Positions 52,166-61,203 of a stretch of DNA of 64,000 bases are shown one piece after another. The notes below the pieces were generated by a model that saw nothing but the letters and a program-made list of their open reading frames with translations, was not told the DNA's origin and ran no database searches. This DNA is from Chryseobacterium sp. W4I1 (GTDB taxonomy: Bacteria; Bacteroidota; Bacteroidia; Flavobacteriales; Weeksellaceae): contig NZ_JAUSXQ010000001.1 of the NCBI RefSeq assembly GCF_030816115.1, positions 2,542,001 to 2,606,000 on the forward strand, given 5' to 3'. A program made the translations under genes and the position numbers. How positions within the stretch are numbered: the stretch's first letter is position 1; each line of letters opens with the position of its first letter.

Positions 52166-55100
52166 ATGAAACAAAAAATCACCTTTTTATTACTATTCTC
52201 TTTTGTATCAACACTTTGGGCCCAGAGAAAAGCCATAGAATGGGAAGGCTCTAAAATCCAAGATTTTGGTGACACAAAATTAAATCTTCCAAACTTCAAA
52301 AATGAAGGTTTTTCGTTTGGCCAAAATAATGTTTTTATCATCACCAAACAAAAAATCGGAGAAAACCAGCTTAAAGTTTCTGATCTGGCCTGGGAAAATA
52401 TTTCCACTAAGGATTTATATGATCTTGATAAAGGCAGGCTCCCGGATTATGATGTAACGGACATTACCTATTATACAGTACAGGGAGAACGGTATGCAAG
52501 CATCAGTGTGTCTTTATTTAAGAATGTAAAAGGACGTGTACAAAGACTTTCTTCATTCAATATTTCTGAAACCTCAGCATCTAATAATTTCAGATCAGGA
52601 ACTGCCAACAAAGTAGGAAGTACTGCCAATCCCCTTTCAAGCGGTGGATTTTATAAAATCAAGGTAGACAAGTCAGGAATTTTTAAAATTACAACACAGT
52701 TTTTAAAAGATAACGGGATCAATCCTGCTTCCGTAAATCCGAAAAATTTCAGAATCTATGGAAACGGGGGGATAATGCTTCCGGAGTACAATCAGGATAC
52801 AAAGTACAGTGCACTTCAGGAAAATGCCATCCAGGTAGTAGGTGAAGAAGACGGAGTATGGAATGACGGGGATTATGCATTATTTTATGCTCAGGGGCCA
52901 AACGGATACAATCTTTATGATACATCAAACGGAAATGGCTTCAAAAGAGTGGATACCAGAACGGACAGAACAAATGGCCTTAAAAACATCTATGAAGATT
53001 TCTCATACTACTTTATTAATTTTGATAAGGGTGCAGGAAAAAGAGTACAGCCTGTAGATGCCAATCTTCCAGCAACTCCGTTAATTACCCGATATGACAA
53101 TTATCAGGTAATCAACAATGATCAAAAAAATATATTAAAAATAGGCAGGATCTGGGTAGAAGATGCTCCGTTTAATACGGATAAGACAGTTACTTTTACA
53201 ACCAACTCTCCGATTCAGGCTAATGATGTGATAAGATTCAAAACTCAGGTGGTTGGTAATAAAGCACAACAGAACACGGTTGAGTTTAAAATCAACAATC
53301 TGAATCCAGTTACACAGAATGTCCCTCCCAATACTCCTAATTATGGATTTGATTTTTATCAGCTGAAATATGAAGGAACTATATCCAACCTTAGCGGAAA
53401 CCAAATTACAATTAATTATTCACCCAATATTTCTGTAAATCCTAACGGAGCTTTCCATTTTGATTACGCTGAAGTACAGTATAAGGAAAATCTCACCTTC
53501 AACGGTTCGCAAATGAACTTTAGAGATTTTTCTATTGCCAGCGGATCAAATACAAATTACGGATTTGGTATTTCAAACACGACCACTATGGAGCAGGTTT
53601 GGGATGTGACGGATATTACAAATGCGAACAGAAGGGTAAATAAAGCGGGGGCAGGAAGCTTTAATTTCGGTTATCTTGCTTCTGATCCTAATTTCAACAA
53701 TGAATTTGTAGCTTTCCGTGCTGATGCGGCTTACAACCCTCAGTTTGTAGAAAGAATCGGCAATCAGAATCTTTCCGGACTTCAAAATATAGATTATCTG
53801 ATCATCACTGTTCCTGAAATGATGGGACAGGCTCAGAGGCTTGCCAATTATCATCAAACCAAAAACAATTATACCGTAGAAGTGGTAGATGCCACCAAGA
53901 TCTATAATGAATTTGGAAGCGGTAGCAGGGATCTTACAGCGATCAGAGATTTTGTTACAAAACTAAATACCGGCGGAAGACTTAAGTATGTATTTATTTT
54001 AGGAGATGCTTCTTATGATTACAAAAACAGGATCTCCGGCAATTCCAATGTTGTTTCCAGCTATGAAGGTGAAAATTCTGCAGATTTCGTAGGCTCATTT
54101 GTAACAGATGATTATATTGTAATGACGCAGCCTCAAACAGCATCTACTATTGAAAATAACCTTCCTGATATTCCTGTCGGTAGAATCCCGGCGGCCAATG
54201 TGACAGAAGCGGGAGATATGATCAGCAAAACACTGGCTTATTATAATGCTCTTCCGGGACAATCTACTCCTTTCGGAGAATGGCGTATGAAGCTTGACTT
54301 TGTTGTGGATGATGATAAGGATGGTGGAAGTCCTTTCCATGAAGTAATGAATAGTACGCTGTCCAGTATTTTTGAACAACCGGGTCAGCAGCAACTGAAA
54401 GAATATAATGTAAGAAAGTTATATCTGGATGCTTTTCCAGCACAAAGTACTGCAGCAGGCCAGAGATTCCCTCAGGTGACCCAGGCTATATCGAATGATA
54501 TTGGAAACAGTCTTTATCTTTTCTACTTCGGACATGGAGGTATCAACGGATGGGCACAGGAAAGGGTACTAACCAGTACAGAGATCCAGAATTCCAATAA
54601 TTTCTCTAATGTATACAGCAGATTCCCATTTGTATCTACCATTACCTGTGAATTTACTTTATGGGATGAGCCGAGTACTTCTTCTGCAGGAGAACAGTTC
54701 ATTAAGCTGAAGCAGGGAGGCGCTGCTGCTATGATTACATCCAGCCGTGCAATTGGGGTAGATTACGGACGTAATTTTACGGATCTTTATACAAAGAACA
54801 TTTTCGCATTAACCAATGATGAGTTTGAAACTTTAGGATATGCCCATTTAAATGCTAAAAAACAAAAAGCAGCCAATATTGACCACCTGAAGGTTAACTT
54901 CCTTGGTGATCCGGCTATGAAACTGAGCAGACCCCAAAGACAGCTTATCATCGATGGCATAGAATCTCCGGTTCCGGGACTGATCAGAGGACTGGATTTT
55001 ATTAAAGTAAAGGGTCATATTAATAATGCAAACGGAACTGTTAACACGACTTTTAACGGAAGGGTATCTATCCATATTTTTGATAAGAGATTAAACAAAA

Positions 55101-56065
55101 AAACGCTTAATAACGACGGAGTATTAGCTCCTGTAATGGAATACACTGAAGAAGGAAGTGCAATTGTTAAAGCTTCAGGAACTGCCGTAAACGGAGTATT
55201 TACTGTAGAATTCTATGTTCCAAAGGACATTAACTATGCTGTAGGACAAGGAAGAATATTAGGATATGCAGACAATAAAGTAACTGACGTATTTAATAAT
55301 CAGGCTGTACAGGTAGGTGACATTAACCCGAACGGAATTAATGATAATGAACCTCCAAAAGTAAAACTGTATATGAATAATACAAACTTTGCTGACGGTG
55401 GTATTACCAACCAAAATCCAATGCTTCTGGCTTGTGTTACAGATGATACAGGAATCAACTCTACCGGATCCGGCGTAGGACATGACATCACGGTGTATCT
55501 TGATGGCCAGATCATCAATACTGTTGTTCTGAATGATTTCTTTGCCTCAGGAGAAGGAAACGGATGTCTGAATCCTAGTCTTGCGGACTATCAAAAAGGG
55601 AATGTAACCTATCCTTTCAGAAATCTTGCGATTGGACAACACCAATTAACATTTAAAGTTTGGGACATAAACAATAATTCAACAAGTGCTACGTTAAACT
55701 TTGAAGTTAAAGATGAATCTGATCAGCACCTGGTGATCAACCGCCCGCTGAACTGGCCGAATCCTTTTACCAATAAAACCTACATCCAGTTTGAACATAA
55801 CTGTGATGATATTCTGGATGTAAACGTTCAAATTTACACCATAACAGGAAAATTAGTAAAAACATTATCTCAGCCGGTAGTCGCAGAACCGTTCCTACAG
55901 GGCTTTAGAACACCACGCCAGGCAATAGAATGGGACGGAAGAGATGATTTTGGGGCAACTGTTGCAAAAGGTACGTATATTTTTAAGATATTTGCAAAAA
56001 GTCAAAACCAAGAAAAATGCAAAGGAAGTGCCACAGCTGTAGAAAAAATGGTACTTTTGAAATAA
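52166..56065 (+). CDS. porU: Type IX secretion C-terminal signal peptidase PorU
   Basis: PorU removes the C-terminal signal of T9SS cargo at the cell surface. This 1299-residue gingipain-like (C25) protease has a signal peptide (MKQKITFLLLFSFVSTLWA), a long N-terminal region and a catalytic domain with His790 (FYFGHGGINGWAQ) and Cys828 (STITCEFTLWDEP). Its C-terminus has a FlgD/Ig-like domain (IEWDGRDDFGATVAKGTYIFKIFAK) like those of T9SS proteins. It lies 60 nt before porV, its surface partner. Confidence 0.97.
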   Translation: MKQKITFLLLFSFVSTLWAQRKAIEWEGSKIQDFGDTKLNLPNFKNEGFSFGQNNVFIITKQKIGENQLKVSDLAWENISTKDLYDLDKGRLPDYDVTDITYYTVQGERYASISVSLFKNVKGRVQRLSSFNISETSASNNFRSGTANKVGSTANPLSSGGFYKIKVDKSGIFKITTQFLKDNGINPASVNPKNFRIYGNGGIMLPEYNQDTKYSALQENAIQVVGEEDGVWNDGDYALFYAQGPNGYNLYDTSNGNGFKRVDTRTDRTNGLKNIYEDFSYYFINFDKGAGKRVQPVDANLPATPLITRYDNYQVINNDQKNILKIGRIWVEDAPFNTDKTVTFTTNSPIQANDVIRFKTQVVGNKAQQNTVEFKINNLNPVTQNVPPNTPNYGFDFYQLKYEGTISNLSGNQITINYSPNISVNPNGAFHFDYAEVQYKENLTFNGSQMNFRDFSIASGSNTNYGFGISNTTTMEQVWDVTDITNANRRVNKAGAGSFNFGYLASDPNFNNEFVAFRADAAYNPQFVERIGNQNLSGLQNIDYLIITVPEMMGQAQRLANYHQTKNNYTVEVVDATKIYNEFGSGSRDLTAIRDFVTKLNTGGRLKYVFILGDASYDYKNRISGNSNVVSSYEGENSADFVGSFVTDDYIVMTQPQTASTIENNLPDIPVGRIPAANVTEAGDMISKTLAYYNALPGQSTPFGEWRMKLDFVVDDDKDGGSPFHEVMNSTLSSIFEQPGQQQLKEYNVRKLYLDAFPAQSTAAGQRFPQVTQAISNDIGNSLYLFYFGHGGINGWAQERVLTSTEIQNSNNFSNVYSRFPFVSTITCEFTLWDEPSTSSAGEQFIKLKQGGAAAMITSSRAIGVDYGRNFTDLYTKNIFALTNDEFETLGYAHLNAKKQKAANIDHLKVNFLGDPAMKLSRPQRQLIIDGIESPVPGLIRGLDFIKVKGHINNANGTVNTTFNGRVSIHIFDKRLNKKTLNNDGVLAPVMEYTEEGSAIVKASGTAVNGVFTVEFYVPKDINYAVGQGRILGYADNKVTDVFNNQAVQVGDINPNGINDNEPPKVKLYMNNTNFADGGITNQNPMLLACVTDDTGINSTGSGVGHDITVYLDGQIINTVVLNDFFASGEGNGCLNPSLADYQKGNVTYPFRNLAIGQHQLTFKVWDINNNSTSATLNFEVKDESDQHLVINRPLNWPNPFTNKTYIQFEHNCDDILDVNVQIYTITGKLVKTLSQPVVAEPFLQGFRTPRQAIEWDGRDDFGATVAKGTYIFKIFAKSQNQEKCKGSATAVEKMVLLK

Positions 56066-56125
56066 ATTAAATAATACATAGACAACAATATTTATAAAAA
56101 ACTGATAATATATAAAAGACAACAT

Positions 56126-57289
56126 ATGAATTTAACTACTAAACTGCTTTTGGGATTTGGTTTAAGTGCTGGTTTTTTAGGCTATTCGCAAGATCTAAGT
56201 AAGATCAACCCAGTTTTAACCGGAGCTCCTTTTCTAAGAATTGCACCAGATGCAAGAGCTGGAGGTATGGGGGACCAAGGGGTGGTAACTTCACCGGATG
56301 CATTTTCACAATTCTGGAATGCTGCAAAATATCCTTTTAGCAGAACAAGTTCTTCCATTGGTCTTAACTATACGCCTTACATGGGGAAACTTACCAATGA
56401 CGTATTTTTACTATATGGTGCATTCCATAAATTCTTAGGACAGGAAGAAAGATCTACCATCTCTGCGAGTATCTATTATTTCAACATGGGCGAAGTAGAC
56501 CTTACTCAGTTAGTAGGTTCAGAAGTAGCATCTATGGGAACATCAAAACCTAATGAATTCTCCATCGATGTAGCTTACGGTCTGAAACTTTCTGACTCTT
56601 ACTCTATGGCCGTTACCGGTAGATTCATCCGCTCAGATTTAGCCGGAGGTTTCAACACAGATACGACACTTAAAGCCGCCAACTCATTTGCGGTAGACGT
56701 TTCAGGATACTATACTTCTCCAAGATTTTCAAGTTTCGGAGGTTATGACGGTAAAATAAACGCAGGTTTCGCTGTTCAGAACCTAGGTCCGAAATTAGAC
56801 TATACAGGAAATGAAGAATCAAGATCTTATCTTCCTACTATGGCAAGACTGGGACTTGGATACGATATGTATTTGGATGATATGAACAAGATCGGGTTGA
56901 GCTTTGAAGGTTCAAAAATTTTAGTTCCTGGTTCAGAATATGTAGGAATAGATCCTAATACAAGACAGCCAAGATATGAAATTCCAAACGTAGGCCCTAT
57001 TGCCGGAATTGGAAAATCTTTCAAAAATAAAAATAGTATCATGATGAGTGGTGCTTTAGAGTACTCTTATGATAATGCATTTGCAGTAAGAACAGGTTAC
57101 TTCCACGAGAGCGAAGAGCAGGGAGCAAGACAGTTCGCTACAGCAGGTATCGGATTGAAGTACCGTTCTTTCGGACTTGATATTTCTTATCTGATCAATA
57201 TGTCAAAAGTAAATACTGCTTTGGATAACACGCTTCGTTTCGGCCTTACCTGGAACATTGGTGATGAAACATCTAACGTAGATAATTAA
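56126..57289 (+). CDS. porV: Type IX secretion outer-membrane protein PorV
   Basis: PorV (LptO) is a FadL-like barrel that shuttles T9SS substrates from the translocon to PorU. The 387 residues have a signal peptide (MNLTTKLLLGFGLSAGFLG), the family-specific N-terminus PVLTGAPFLRIAPDARAGGMGDQG, and barrel strands to a C-terminal FGLTWNIGD. It follows porU and is terminated by a hairpin just before the insertion sequence. Confidence 0.97.
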   Translation: MNLTTKLLLGFGLSAGFLGYSQDLSKINPVLTGAPFLRIAPDARAGGMGDQGVVTSPDAFSQFWNAAKYPFSRTSSSIGLNYTPYMGKLTNDVFLLYGAFHKFLGQEERSTISASIYYFNMGEVDLTQLVGSEVASMGTSKPNEFSIDVAYGLKLSDSYSMAVTGRFIRSDLAGGFNTDTTLKAANSFAVDVSGYYTSPRFSSFGGYDGKINAGFAVQNLGPKLDYTGNEESRSYLPTMARLGLGYDMYLDDMNKIGLSFEGSKILVPGSEYVGIDPNTRQPRYEIPNVGPIAGIGKSFKNKNSIMMSGALEYSYDNAFAVRTGYFHESEEQGARQFATAGIGLKYRSFGLDISYLINMSKVNTALDNTLRFGLTWNIGDETSNVDN

Positions 57290-57310
57290 GATATTTACAC
57301 CATACTTAAA

Positions 57311-57340
57311 AAAGCCTCATTTCTTATGGGGCTTTTTTTT
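57311..57340 (+). terminator. Terminator of porU-porV
   Basis: AAAGCCTCAT (57311-57320) pairs with ATGGGGCTTT (57326-57335), with one G-T pair and a TTCTT loop, followed by a T-run. The insertion sequence begins eight bases later. Confidence 0.85.
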
Positions 57341-57388
57341 GTGACTTTGTCCCGTCCTAAAATAGGTTGACCTAAAATCGATTTATTT

Positions 57389-57778
57389 ATGGAAGACGAA
57401 GAATTATCTAGAAAAAAGCGCAGTCAAAAAGATTATACATTGTGCTTTAAATTGAGCGTTGTTTCTCAAGTAGAAAAAGGCGAACTTACTTATAAACAAG
57501 CTCAAAAACACTATGGAATTCAGGGAAGAAGTACGGTTTTGGTCTGGTTGAGAAGATATGGTAACTTAGATTGGATAAAACCAAGTATCCATACCATGTC
57601 AAGATCCAAAGAAACCCCGGCCCAGAAAATTAAACGTCTGGAGAAAGAACTTTCCGATGAAAAGCTGAAAAATAAAGTACTCAATACAATGATTGAGATT
57701 TCAGATGGGCAATATGGCACTCAGATCAGAAAAAAGTATTTATCCCAACAATCCTCAGACTCCAAAAAGAGGGATTAA
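57389..57778 (+). CDS. IS3-family transposase OrfA
   Basis: This 129-residue DNA-binding OrfA carries a helix-turn-helix (LTYKQAQKHYGIQGRSTVLVWLRRYG, about 31-56) and a leucine-zipper-like helix (ETPAQKIKRLEKELSDEKLKNKVL, about 72-95), as usual for IS3 transposases. The slippery heptamer A AAA AAG lies at 57730-57736, in phase with its codons AAA and AAG. The slip moves ribosomes into the OrfB frame. About 38 codons of overlap suffice for fusion. Confidence 0.93.
   Translation: MEDEELSRKKRSQKDYTLCFKLSVVSQVEKGELTYKQAQKHYGIQGRSTVLVWLRRYGNLDWIKPSIHTMSRSKETPAQKIKRLEKELSDEKLKNKVLNTMIEISDGQYGTQIRKKYLSQQSSDSKKRD
57730..57776 (+). promoter_or_regulatory. Programmed -1 frameshift signal
   Basis: The heptamer A AAA AAG at 57730-57736 is in the OrfA phase needed for a -1 slip. 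Downstream, AATCCTC (57750-57756) and GAGGGATT (57769-57776) can pair, with one bulged base, as a stimulating hairpin. The fused OrfAB would have about 409 residues. Confidence 0.7.
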
Positions 57779-58617
57779 GCCTCTCCAAAATATGTAGATT
57801 GTTTGGGATAAGCCGCCAAAATATTTATCAGACTCAAAAGCGGTATATCAAGCGGGAAGATGAACTTTTGAGAATCAAGGAAATGGTTAAAGCAATACGA
57901 ATGGAGCTTCCCAGGCTGGGAACCCGAAAGCTTTACTATTTGCTGAAAGAATGTTTTGATAAAGAAGATATTAAAATAGGCAGAGATGCTTTATTTCAAT
58001 ATTTAAAAAGAGAAAATTTATTAATTTATCCTAAAAAGAAATATATAAAGACCACTTTTTCAAAACATTGGCTCAGAAAGCATCCTAATTTATTAAAAAA
58101 TATTAAAGCAGAACGGCCAGAACAAGTTTTTGTAAGCGATATCACTTATCTGAAAACAAGGGAATCGGTATGCTATTTATCTTTAGTGACGGATGCTTAC
58201 AGCAGAAAGATTATGGGGTTCTCGGTGAGCACAAATATGAATTCTGAAAACGTTGCAAAAGCATTGAAAATGGCAGTGAAGAACAGAATTACCCATAATT
58301 CTCTTATTCATCATTCGGATAGAGGATTGCAATATTGTTCGGGATATTATCAAAAGGTACTTAATCAATATCAAATTCAACCTTCCATGACGGATGGATA
58401 TGATTGTTATCAAAATGCATTGGCAGAAAGAATTAATGGAATATTGAAGCAGGAATTTCTATTTAATAAAGCTAAAAATAAAGATGATCTTAATGAATTG
58501 ATAAAAGAAAGTATTTATCTTTATAACAATAAAAGACCTCACTTAAGCCTAAAGATGCAAACACCGGAGCAAGTGCATAAAAAATCCGAAGAAAAATATT
58601 CCTCCGGATTTAGTTAA
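57736..58617 (+). CDS. IS3-family transposase OrfB (DDE catalytic part)
   Basis: This is the catalytic integrase-fold part, expressed mainly as an OrfAB fusion. In the OrfB frame the reading is open from before the slip point through LQKEGLSLSKICRLFGISRQ; an independent start (TTG at 57799) would omit part of this. The rve core shows the acidic triad: Asp in FVSDITYLKT, Asp in HHSDRGLQYCS and Glu in NALAERINGILKQEF. The frame ends normally at 58617. No truncation is seen, so the element should be able to move. Confidence 0.9.
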   Translation, partial: VFIPTILRLQKEGLSLSKICRLFGISRQNIYQTQKRYIKREDELLRIKEMVKAIRMELPRLGTRKLYYLLKECFDKEDIKIGRDALFQYLKRENLLIYPKKKYIKTTFSKHWLRKHPNLLKNIKAERPEQVFVSDITYLKTRESVCYLSLVTDAYSRKIMGFSVSTNMNSENVAKALKMAVKNRITHNSLIHHSDRGLQYCSGYYQKVLNQYQIQPSMTDGYDCYQNALAERINGILKQEFLFNKAKNKDDLNELIKESIYLYNNKRPHLSLKMQTPEQVHKKSEEKYSSGFS

Positions 58618-58678
58618 ATATTGTTTAATTATTGTCAATCTATTTTAGGACGACTCACTTGAAACAGCGAGCCGATCA

Positions 58679-58790
58679 GTTAAACTGGCAATTAGCTTTG
58701 CTGTCAATTGGCTTCGCCGTGAATTTTCTTCCTAACCACTACAAATTCACCATTCACTTGCGAAGCAAAATTCACCATTCACATTTCAAC
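58679..58790. repeat. GTGAATGGTGAATTTTGCTTCG inverted-repeat element
   Basis: The right arm (58741-58790) in reverse complement reads GTTGAAATGTGAATGGTGAA then TTTTGCTTCGCAAGTGAATG. The left arm (58679-58726) is a decayed copy with GCTTCGCCGTGAATTTT. It matches the left arm of the element at 44679-44922. It lies 22 nt right of the insertion sequence. Confidence 0.6.
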
Positions 58791-58926
58791 ATCAAATATT
58801 CCTTCAATCTTTAAATTTCCCCAAACAACTTCCATTCAAATTACCAATTGACAATTTATTACAGAAATATAATATTTAAGTTTGCAAAAGTCTCATATTT
58901 ATAAGGCTTTTGTTGTTTTCAATAAT

Positions 58927-58934
58927 TATTTTTG
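58927..58934 (+). promoter_or_regulatory. -7 box of the FUSC gene, predicted leaderless
   Basis: TATTTTTG is followed by TAGC and the ATG at 58939. It is an exact TAnnTTTG match with the same four-base gap as mnmE, holB and murF. Confidence 0.5.
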
Positions 58935-58938
58935 TAGC

Positions 58939-61203
58939 ATGAACTATTCAGCAGAGCTCAAAAAATTCGTTACCAGCCAATACGTGTATTCTGCAATCAG
59001 AATTACGCTGGCAACTGTTCTGCCCTGTCTGGTTCTTGCTCACTTCGGGATCCTGAGAGAATACTTCCTCTTCCCTCTTGGAACCAGTTTTGTAGCGCTT
59101 TGTGATCAGCCGGGACCTTTCATCAGAAGAAGAAATGCACTTACATTTGCTATTTTCTGTTTTGTTTTTGTAGCCCTTATTGCCAGCCTTGTGATGAACT
59201 TTAAAGTTCTGGTATTGCTGGAGATCATTGTATTCGGAATGTTTTTTTCATTGATTGGGGTTTACGGGCAGAGGCTTGCTGCCGTAGGATCTCTGTCACT
59301 TGTTGTCTTGGCGATCTTCATCGATGGGCATCTTACCGGAGACAATATTTTCAGAAGTCTCCTTATATTTGCATCCGGATGTATCTGGTTTCTGATGATC
59401 TTCCTTGTGGTCACTACTATTCAGCCTTATAAACTGGCCAGCCAGATGATAGGGGAAAATTATATCCAGCTGGCCGAATTTTTAAAGATCAAAGCTAATT
59501 ATTACCAGAAAAATCCTGACTTTAATAAACTGACTACTCAGGTTATTGCCAAGCAGATAGGAATCAAAAACCTTCAGGAAGAAACCAGAGAAACCGTTTT
59601 CAAGACGAGAACAATCGTAAATGAATCTACTACCACCAGCCGTTTGCTGATGCTGATGTTCCTGAATTCAATGGATCTTCATGAAAAACTGATGACATCT
59701 GAAAGTGATTATCAGAAGCTCCAGCAAAGTTTTGAGGACAGCATGATCCTGGTGAACATCCACGATTATCTTAATCTGCTTGCCGAAGAAATTACCAATA
59801 TTGGAATATCGCTTCAGATTGGAACGCGGGCAAAATCTATATTTGATCTTGAACACGAACTTAAAAATCTTAATTCTCATTATTTTGAGCTCCGCAACAG
59901 GCAGCTAAATTCAGATAATTTTGAGAATTTTATGATCCTCCGCCAGATCCTGATGCGTATCAACGAGATCACAAAAGAGATCAGTGAAATCTATAAAGTA
60001 TTTTCCCAAGATGTAAAGCTGGCAAAAAGTCTTTCCACAGGTCTGGATCTGAAAAAATTCATGCCCAATGAAGAGAAACTGAATTTTAAAGTTTTAAGAA
60101 ATAATATTTCACTTTCCTCATCTCATTTCAGACATGCGATACGGATCACTACAGCCTTGCTGGTAGGATATCTTTTTTCTATGTTTGACTTTTTAGGCCT
60201 TGGACATACGTACTGGATATTGATCACGATTACGGCAATCCTGAAACCGGCCTATTCCATTACCAAGAAACGAAATCTACTGCGTCTCTACGGAACTATA
60301 GCAGGCGCATCTATTGCTTACATCATCCTGCATTTTGTACATATTAACGGTATTTTATTTACCATTCTGCTTTTAAGCATGATTATGTGCTTCAGCTTTC
60401 TGAAAGGCCGCTATTTTTGGGCAGTCCTTTTCATGACCATGTATGTTTTTATGAGTTTTAATTTTCTGAGTCCCGGAAATGTAAACGTTATATTTAAAGA
60501 CAGGATCCTGGATACCATTATTGCCGGAGCGATTGCATTTGCAGTGTCCTATATTGTCTTGCCGGTATGGGAACATACTCAGAACCTTGATCTGATGAAA
60601 AAATCAGCAGCAGATAATCTGATCTATTTTCAAAGTGTCATTTCAAAATTCCTGCAGGGAGATTTTGATATTGAAGACTATAAGGTAAAAAGAAAAAATG
60701 CCATCATTTCACTGGCCAACCTTTCTGACAACTTTCAACGGATGATCTCTGAGCCTAAAAATCAGCAAAAAAAACTGGAAGTAGTGCATCAGTTTGTGGC
60801 TACTTCACATCTTATCACCGCTTATACCGCTTCGCTTTCACAATACTCTAAAAATGATGAAAAGTATCCCGAAATAGATGCTGAAAGCTGGAGTAGAAAA
60901 ATAGAAGCTGAAATGCAGCAGACCGCTTCTTTGCTACAGGGAAATGAGATCACAGAAACCTTGAAAATGGAAAGCCGCCTGGAACCTGAGGATTCCTCCA
61001 TTGAAGATATGCTTATCAAAAGGAAAACAGAGATTGAGGAAAATGATGTCACCGACAGAAGAGATCCTGATAAAATTTCACATTTAACAGAGCTTAAAAA
61101 TATCCATGATATCCTGGAGCTGATCTATGATGTTGCCAAGGAACAAAGAAAGGTAATTGAAAAATATAAAAACGAATCCGATTCTACTCTTCCACAATCG
61201 TAA
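58939..61203 (+). CDS. FUSC/YccS-family inner-membrane protein
   Basis: This 754-residue protein of the fusaric-acid-resistance-like (FUSC, YccS/YhfK) superfamily has two hydrophobic blocks of about six helices each (roughly 15-165 and 405-545), each followed by a long cytoplasmic helical region. The second block begins SSSHFRHAIRITTALLVGYLFSMFDFLGLGHTYWILIT, the typical FUSC signature. Related proteins are thought to export aromatic acids or drugs; the substrate here is unknown. The start at 58939 fits the -7 box four bases upstream; the frame opens earlier at 58882. Its end overlaps the convergent PPTase gene by 20 bases. Confidence 0.88.
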   Translation: MNYSAELKKFVTSQYVYSAIRITLATVLPCLVLAHFGILREYFLFPLGTSFVALCDQPGPFIRRRNALTFAIFCFVFVALIASLVMNFKVLVLLEIIVFGMFFSLIGVYGQRLAAVGSLSLVVLAIFIDGHLTGDNIFRSLLIFASGCIWFLMIFLVVTTIQPYKLASQMIGENYIQLAEFLKIKANYYQKNPDFNKLTTQVIAKQIGIKNLQEETRETVFKTRTIVNESTTTSRLLMLMFLNSMDLHEKLMTSESDYQKLQQSFEDSMILVNIHDYLNLLAEEITNIGISLQIGTRAKSIFDLEHELKNLNSHYFELRNRQLNSDNFENFMILRQILMRINEITKEISEIYKVFSQDVKLAKSLSTGLDLKKFMPNEEKLNFKVLRNNISLSSSHFRHAIRITTALLVGYLFSMFDFLGLGHTYWILITITAILKPAYSITKKRNLLRLYGTIAGASIAYIILHFVHINGILFTILLLSMIMCFSFLKGRYFWAVLFMTMYVFMSFNFLSPGNVNVIFKDRILDTIIAGAIAFAVSYIVLPVWEHTQNLDLMKKSAADNLIYFQSVISKFLQGDFDIEDYKVKRKNAIISLANLSDNFQRMISEPKNQQKKLEVVHQFVATSHLITAYTASLSQYSKNDEKYPEIDAESWSRKIEAEMQQTASLLQGNEITETLKMESRLEPEDSSIEDMLIKRKTEIEENDVTDRRDPDKISHLTELKNIHDILELIYDVAKEQRKVIEKYKNESDSTLPQS

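Larger units (their letters stand above)
57348..58657 (+). mobile_element. Complete IS3-family insertion sequence
   Basis: This 1310-bp element has TG...CA ends. The left terminus (57348-57371) and the reverse complement of the right terminus (58634-58657) share CGTCCTAAAATAG and TTGAC with one change between, after differing in bases 3-5. The flanking triplet CTT occurs at 57345-57347 and 58658-58660, a 3-bp target duplication as expected for this family. Two overlapping reading frames with a -1 slippery site fill it. It sits between the porV terminator and an older repeat and breaks no gene. Confidence 0.93.

Noticed and set aside
57799..58617. OrfB as an independent gene from a TTG start
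   Set aside because: The frame is open well upstream and joined to OrfA by an in-phase slippery heptamer, so fusion by -1 frameshifting is the better explanation.
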